Notes under the pieces: generated by a model
Databases searched by the model: none
Seen by the model: only the letters and a program-made list of their open reading frames with translations
Told to the model about the DNA's origin: nothing
Position numbers and translations under genes: made by a program
Assembly: GCF_002150765.1 (NCBI RefSeq)
Contig: NZ_MUYM01000017.1
Location: 102,662-166,661 of the forward strand
Reading direction: 5' to 3'
Origin: Lentzea kentuckyensis
GTDB lineage: Bacteria > Actinomycetota > Actinomycetes > Mycobacteriales > Pseudonocardiaceae
Length of the DNA: 64,000 nt
Part shown: piece by piece, positions 63,812 through 64,000 of the stretch
Layout of the letters: the number at the start of each line of letters is the position of its first letter
How positions within the stretch are numbered: the first letter of the stretch is position 1

Positions 63812-64000
63812 CTAGCTGGGCGTGCTCGTTACCAAGCTGGGCGACGAGGACTCGGCCGCGCTGCTGCCGCTGCTGGTGTTGGCGCTGCTGCCGCCGCCGG
63901 TCGACGACGTGCCCGAGGACGTTCCCGTGGTCCCGGTGGAGGACTGCGCGGGCGGGTCCGACTGGGCGGAGGTGGTGGTCGTCGTCGTAGTGGTGGTCGT
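63812..64000 (-). CDS. C-terminal part of a Ser/Thr-rich protein (cut by window edge)
   Basis: A frame on the minus strand runs in from beyond 64000 to TAG at 63812. Its 62 residues begin with ten threonines, then Ser/Thr/Gly runs, and end SPSLVTSTPS. Such tails are typical of secreted or cell-wall-spanning actinobacterial proteins or of extracytoplasmic linkers. The main domain is outside the window. A + strand reading of the same DNA would give poly-Val and is less likely. Confidence 0.55.
   Translation of the reverse strand, partial: TTTTTTTTTTSAQSDPPAQSSTGTTGTSSGTSSTGGGSSANTSSGSSAAESSSPSLVTSTPS

Overview
The window is high-GC DNA with densely packed genes, many of which overlap by 1-8 bases (ATGA, GTGA or TGATG junctions). 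GTG starts are common. It encodes a mycothiol S-conjugate amidase (Mca), GuaB1, PhoH2-type PIN-PhoH, LigB-type ligase, UdgB-type uracil glycosylase, DUF4307 and class F sortase proteins. Together these indicate an actinomycete chromosome, most likely Pseudonocardiales (Lentzea/Saccharothrix-like; the genus cannot be proven from the sequence). I see no insertion sequence, prophage or CRISPR array.

Layout. 0-13 kb: a DUF885 protein, PIN-PhoH, an ABC exporter pair with GuaB1, an acetyltransferase, ATP-dependent DNA ligase B, a MocR/PdxR-type regulator divergent from an EamA transporter with repeated operator boxes, and three unknown genes. 13-19.7 kb: a DUF255 thioredoxin-fold protein, divergent from a tightly coupled RNA-repair operon (hen1, pnkp and a predicted nucleotidyltransferase). 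19.7-30.8 kb: a housekeeping block whose order (mca with a small membrane protein, greA, metB, an RDD protein, cbs, a GDSL hydrolase, a thiolase) resembles Mycobacterium tuberculosis Rv1074c-Rv1082. It is interrupted by an Lrp regulator divergent from hpd (4-hydroxyphenylpyruvate dioxygenase).

31-45.7 kb: a small Cys-containing protein, a Bax-inhibitor family protein, a putative surface protein translationally coupled to its own class F sortase, a polysaccharide deacetylase-like lipid-anchored or membrane-anchored protein, and a complete small PQQ system. In the PQQ system a secreted PQQ-type sugar dehydrogenase is divergent from pqqA-C-D-E-B, which is followed by a PucR-type regulator. Next come an unusual long inverted repeat, a secreted SGNH hydrolase, an inositol-monophosphatase family enzyme, a secreted crystallin-like I36 protein and an ECF sigma factor with a likely membrane anti-sigma partner.

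46-64 kb: a class I-shaped tRNA gene carrying a UAA anticodon, followed upstream on the same strand by a RimK-like ATP-grasp enzyme and a 40-residue peptide gene with a very strong ribosome binding site (a candidate minimal RiPP locus). Then come type II NADH dehydrogenase, a MoxR/DUF58/DUF4129 operon, UdgB, an S10 peptidase operon, a complete oligopeptide ABC transporter (oppABCDF), an Ppx/GppA phosphatase, two tandem duplicated acetyltransferases, and the Ser/Thr-rich end of a protein cut by the window edge.

The most novel-looking items are the peptide/ATP-grasp/odd-tRNA neighbourhood, the third gene of the RNA-repair operon, and the intergenic inverted repeat at about 41.8-42.0 kb. All functional assignments rest on motifs and family knowledge recalled without database searches.
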